Origin: Streptomyces sp. S3(2020)
GTDB taxonomy: Bacteria; Actinomycetota; Actinomycetes; Streptomycetales; Streptomycetaceae
Length of the DNA stretch: 63,400 nt
Assembly: GCF_013044505.1 (NCBI RefSeq)
Contig: NZ_JABERD010000032.1
Location: 1 to 63,400 of the forward strand
Reading direction: 5' to 3'
Shown: one piece after another, positions 62,019 to 63,400 of the stretch
Position numbering within the stretch: position 1 is the stretch's first letter
Layout: each line of letters starts with the position of its first letter
The notes under the pieces: model-generated
The model's input: the letters and a program-made list of their open reading frames with translations, nothing else
What the model was told of the DNA's origin: nothing
The model's database searches: none
Made by a program: the position numbers and the translations under genes

Positions 62019-62845
62019 TCAGGTGGTGCGGTCGTACTCGAGTTGGAGCAGGACGCGAGCTGCGGCGGCGATCTGCGTGATGCGGCTGGGGTCGAGGCTG
62101 ACCATGCGCAGGGCCTTGAAGGTCGTCTTGATCAGGGAGTTGGCGCGCTCGCAGACGCCGTGGATGCCGCGGATGACCTTGTTGTAGGTCTGCTGGGCCT
62201 GGGTCAGTTCGCTTCCGGCGGGCTTCTTGTGCGGGTGGCGGAAGCCGTCGCCGGTGTGCTCGTAGCCGAGGTCGACCAGGGTCGGCATGTCCAGCTCGGC
62301 CGCGATCCGGTTGAGGGTGTCGATCAGCCGTGGTGGCGGGCGCAGGTGGTGTCGTGCTCCCGGCCCGGCCGTACTGGCGAGACCCAGATCGGCCAGCCGT
62401 CCGGGGTCGTGATGACCTGCACGTTCCCACCATGGTGTTTGTGTTTTCCGGACCACCAGAGGTCGGCGGCGTTGGGGCCCGGAGCGGCGACGCGGTCGGT
62501 GCGGATGACCGTGCCGTCGAGGTTCAGATGCGTCAGCCCGGCCGCCTTGGCACGCTCCAGGGCGGTGGACAGGTCCGGTGCGCCGGCGGCCAAGGCGGCC
62601 AGTCCTTCGTGGAGGTAGCGGTACGCGGTGGAGGCCGACAGGCCGTTGTCACGGGCGAGTTGGGCCAGCCGGGTGCCGTCGAGGAACCAGCGCAGCACGA
62701 GTACCGCCTGCTTGAAGCAGCCCAGCGCGCGTCGCCCCTGGCGGGTCCTGGCCGCGATCAGGTGATCGTGCAGGAGTCCGGCCAGGTGCTCGGCGGTGGA
62801 CCGCTTCACATCGAGCACCGCGGTGTATGTGACACTGGTCGGCAC
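62019..62845 (-). mobile_element. IS5-like transposase split into two frames
   Basis: GTG 62845 (GAGGGG upstream) opens a frame with an HTH (FLDGTRLAQLARDNGLSASTAYRYLHEGL) and DDE features (LNLDGTVIRTDRVA, WWSGKHKHHGGNVQVI), ending at 62324. The second frame, 62019 to about 62345, continues LIDTLNRIAAELDMPTLVDLGY, FRHPHKKPAGSEL, and GIHGVCERANSLIKTTF with the last acidic residue expected in CERAN. A one-base loss near 62340 separates them. It may be an inactivating error or a site of programmed frameshifting, as some IS elements use. No clear terminal repeats were located. Confidence 0.7.
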
Positions 62846-63035
62846 GTGAGGCCCCTCGGTCGGATCTTTCTGTCGCAAGATCGTTCCTACCAGGGGCCCT
62901 ACGTCTGCCCGGACTTGGGGACCACAGCGCCAGCATCACGATCGCAGCGAGCGACGGGCGCTTACTGGGGGAAATACTCATCGCGTCAGGGTTTTCGAGC
63001 TTCCCGGCGCATCCGAGGTCGGTCATACTGCCGAG
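62846..63035. other. Gap upstream of the transposase
   Basis: 190 bp. It should include the right end of the IS element (candidate sequence GATCGTTCCTACCAGGGGCC near 62879-62900). No gene recognised. Confidence 0.3.
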
Positions 63036-63293
63036 GTGACTCTCCCCCGCGATCCCGGTGCGCCGCCGGCTACGCCGCTGCGGGTGAGCACGCGCTGGAC
63101 CATACTCAAGTTCGACGGCCACGCTGTCGAACTGACGCGGAAGGCCTGGCTCCTGCCCTGGGGCCGCACGACGCGGTTCGCGTTGGACTCGCTGCTGGTC
63201 CTGGACATCCCCCGGGGCCGCTCACGGGACAACGCGCCGCGCGAGAGGAATTTCCTCGTCCTGCACCGAGAGTTACTGACCTTGTTGGCGTGA
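63036..63293 (+). CDS. Small hypothetical protein (PH-like composition)
   Basis: 85 codons from GTG 63036; a Shine-Dalgarno is weak (CCGAGG). The sequence RVSTRWTILKFDGHAVELTRKAW, then LLPWGRTTRFALDSLLVLDI alternates strands as in a small PH-like or bacterial PH domain. No family assigned. It overlaps the end of a minus-strand frame at 63273, so one of the two is probably not real or is decayed. Confidence 0.4.
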   Translation: MTLPRDPGAPPATPLRVSTRWTILKFDGHAVELTRKAWLLPWGRTTRFALDSLLVLDIPRGRSRDNAPRERNFLVLHRELLTLLA

Positions 63294-63400
63294 TGTCGTT
63301 AAGGTGAGCCCGGTTTCGGCGAGGCATCCGTCGATGAGGTCGCTGCGGTACTGGATCTGGCGGAGACCGTGCCGAAGCGTGCTCATGAGGTGGTCAGGGT
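63273..63400 (-). CDS. C-terminal part of a gene running off the window
   Basis: A minus-strand frame open from the window edge reads PDHLMSTLRHGLRQIQYRSD, then LIDGCLAETGLTLTTSRQQGQ and stops at TAA (63273-63275). The composition is that of a helical, basic protein end, possibly the C-terminus of a transposase. Too short for assignment. Confidence 0.35.
   Translation of the reverse strand, partial: PDHLMSTLRHGLRQIQYRSDLIDGCLAETGLTLTTSRQQGQ

Noticed and set aside
1..63400. tRNA or rRNA genes
   Set aside because: No cloverleaf with a conserved T-loop (GTTCGA-type) and acceptor stem was found on reading both strands; a covariance search would be needed to exclude them.

Overview
The window reads as a high-GC Streptomyces or close relative. 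Third codon positions are strongly G/C, GTG and TTG starts are common, purine-rich ribosome binding sites are clear, and the gene families are typical of streptomycetes (AbfB-domain arabinan enzymes, DUF3500, DUF6355, I36 inhibitors, secreted beta-trefoil proteins). Intact operons alternate with many decayed insertion sequences and pseudogenes, as in the chromosome arms of Streptomyces. No rRNA, tRNA, prophage module or CRISPR array was found. Most family names come from motif recognition by eye, without database searches.

1-3.97 kb: secreted carbohydrate enzymes (end of a lectin-like protein, a GH43-AbfB enzyme, a GH27 alpha-galactosidase with two carbohydrate-binding modules), closed by a strong hairpin. 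3.98-11.5 kb: two divergent units, each pairing an exported DUF3500 protein with a nickel/cobalt-type membrane transporter (HupE on one side, NicO/RcnA-like on the other), plus a tannase/feruloyl-esterase-like enzyme. 11.5-14.8 kb: a decayed TnsA-like transposase subunit and a frameshifted NACHT NTPase.

14.8-26.8 kb: the metabolic centrepiece. A nine-gene minus-strand operon, mostly with overlapping genes, encodes a DUF6282 hydrolase, an SsuABC/TauABC-like importer, TcuA and TcuB (tricarballylate dehydrogenase and its electron-transfer partner), a ThDP enzyme, an MmgE/PrpD enzyme and an aldehyde dehydrogenase. A GntR gene and a divergent DUF1932 dehydrogenase sit at its head, with palindromes in both intergenic gaps. 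It looks like uptake and breakdown of a small polycarboxylate or related acid; the combination does not match a pathway I know.

26.8-31 kb: debris (GH43 pseudogene, IS3, IS630 and IS5 pieces), a secreted beta-trefoil protein and an IS110 element. 30.8-36.6 kb: an Lrp/AsnC regulator divergent from a DAP-decarboxylase-like PLP enzyme, an MlrC-type M81 metallopeptidase and a multi-spanning permease, probably a second catabolic module. 36.7-44.2 kb: WD40 pseudogene, second IS110 element, small enzymes (SRPBCC, Nudix, DHFR-like) and a broken methyltransferase. 44.2-53.7 kb: TetR/MFS pair, I36-type inhibitor, lipoprotein, MMPL transporter divergent from a two-component system.

53.7-63.4 kb: small and damaged genes: a MazF/PemK-like gene with an in-frame TGA, one orphan type I-E-like CRISPR repeat, a DUF6355 secreted protein, a polyprenyl diphosphate synthase, an HNH-nuclease fragment, a HIT-family hydrolase pseudogene split by a 196-bp MITE with 34-bp inverted repeats and an 8-bp target duplication, an archaeal-type prolyl-tRNA synthetase, another secreted beta-trefoil protein and a frameshifted transposase.
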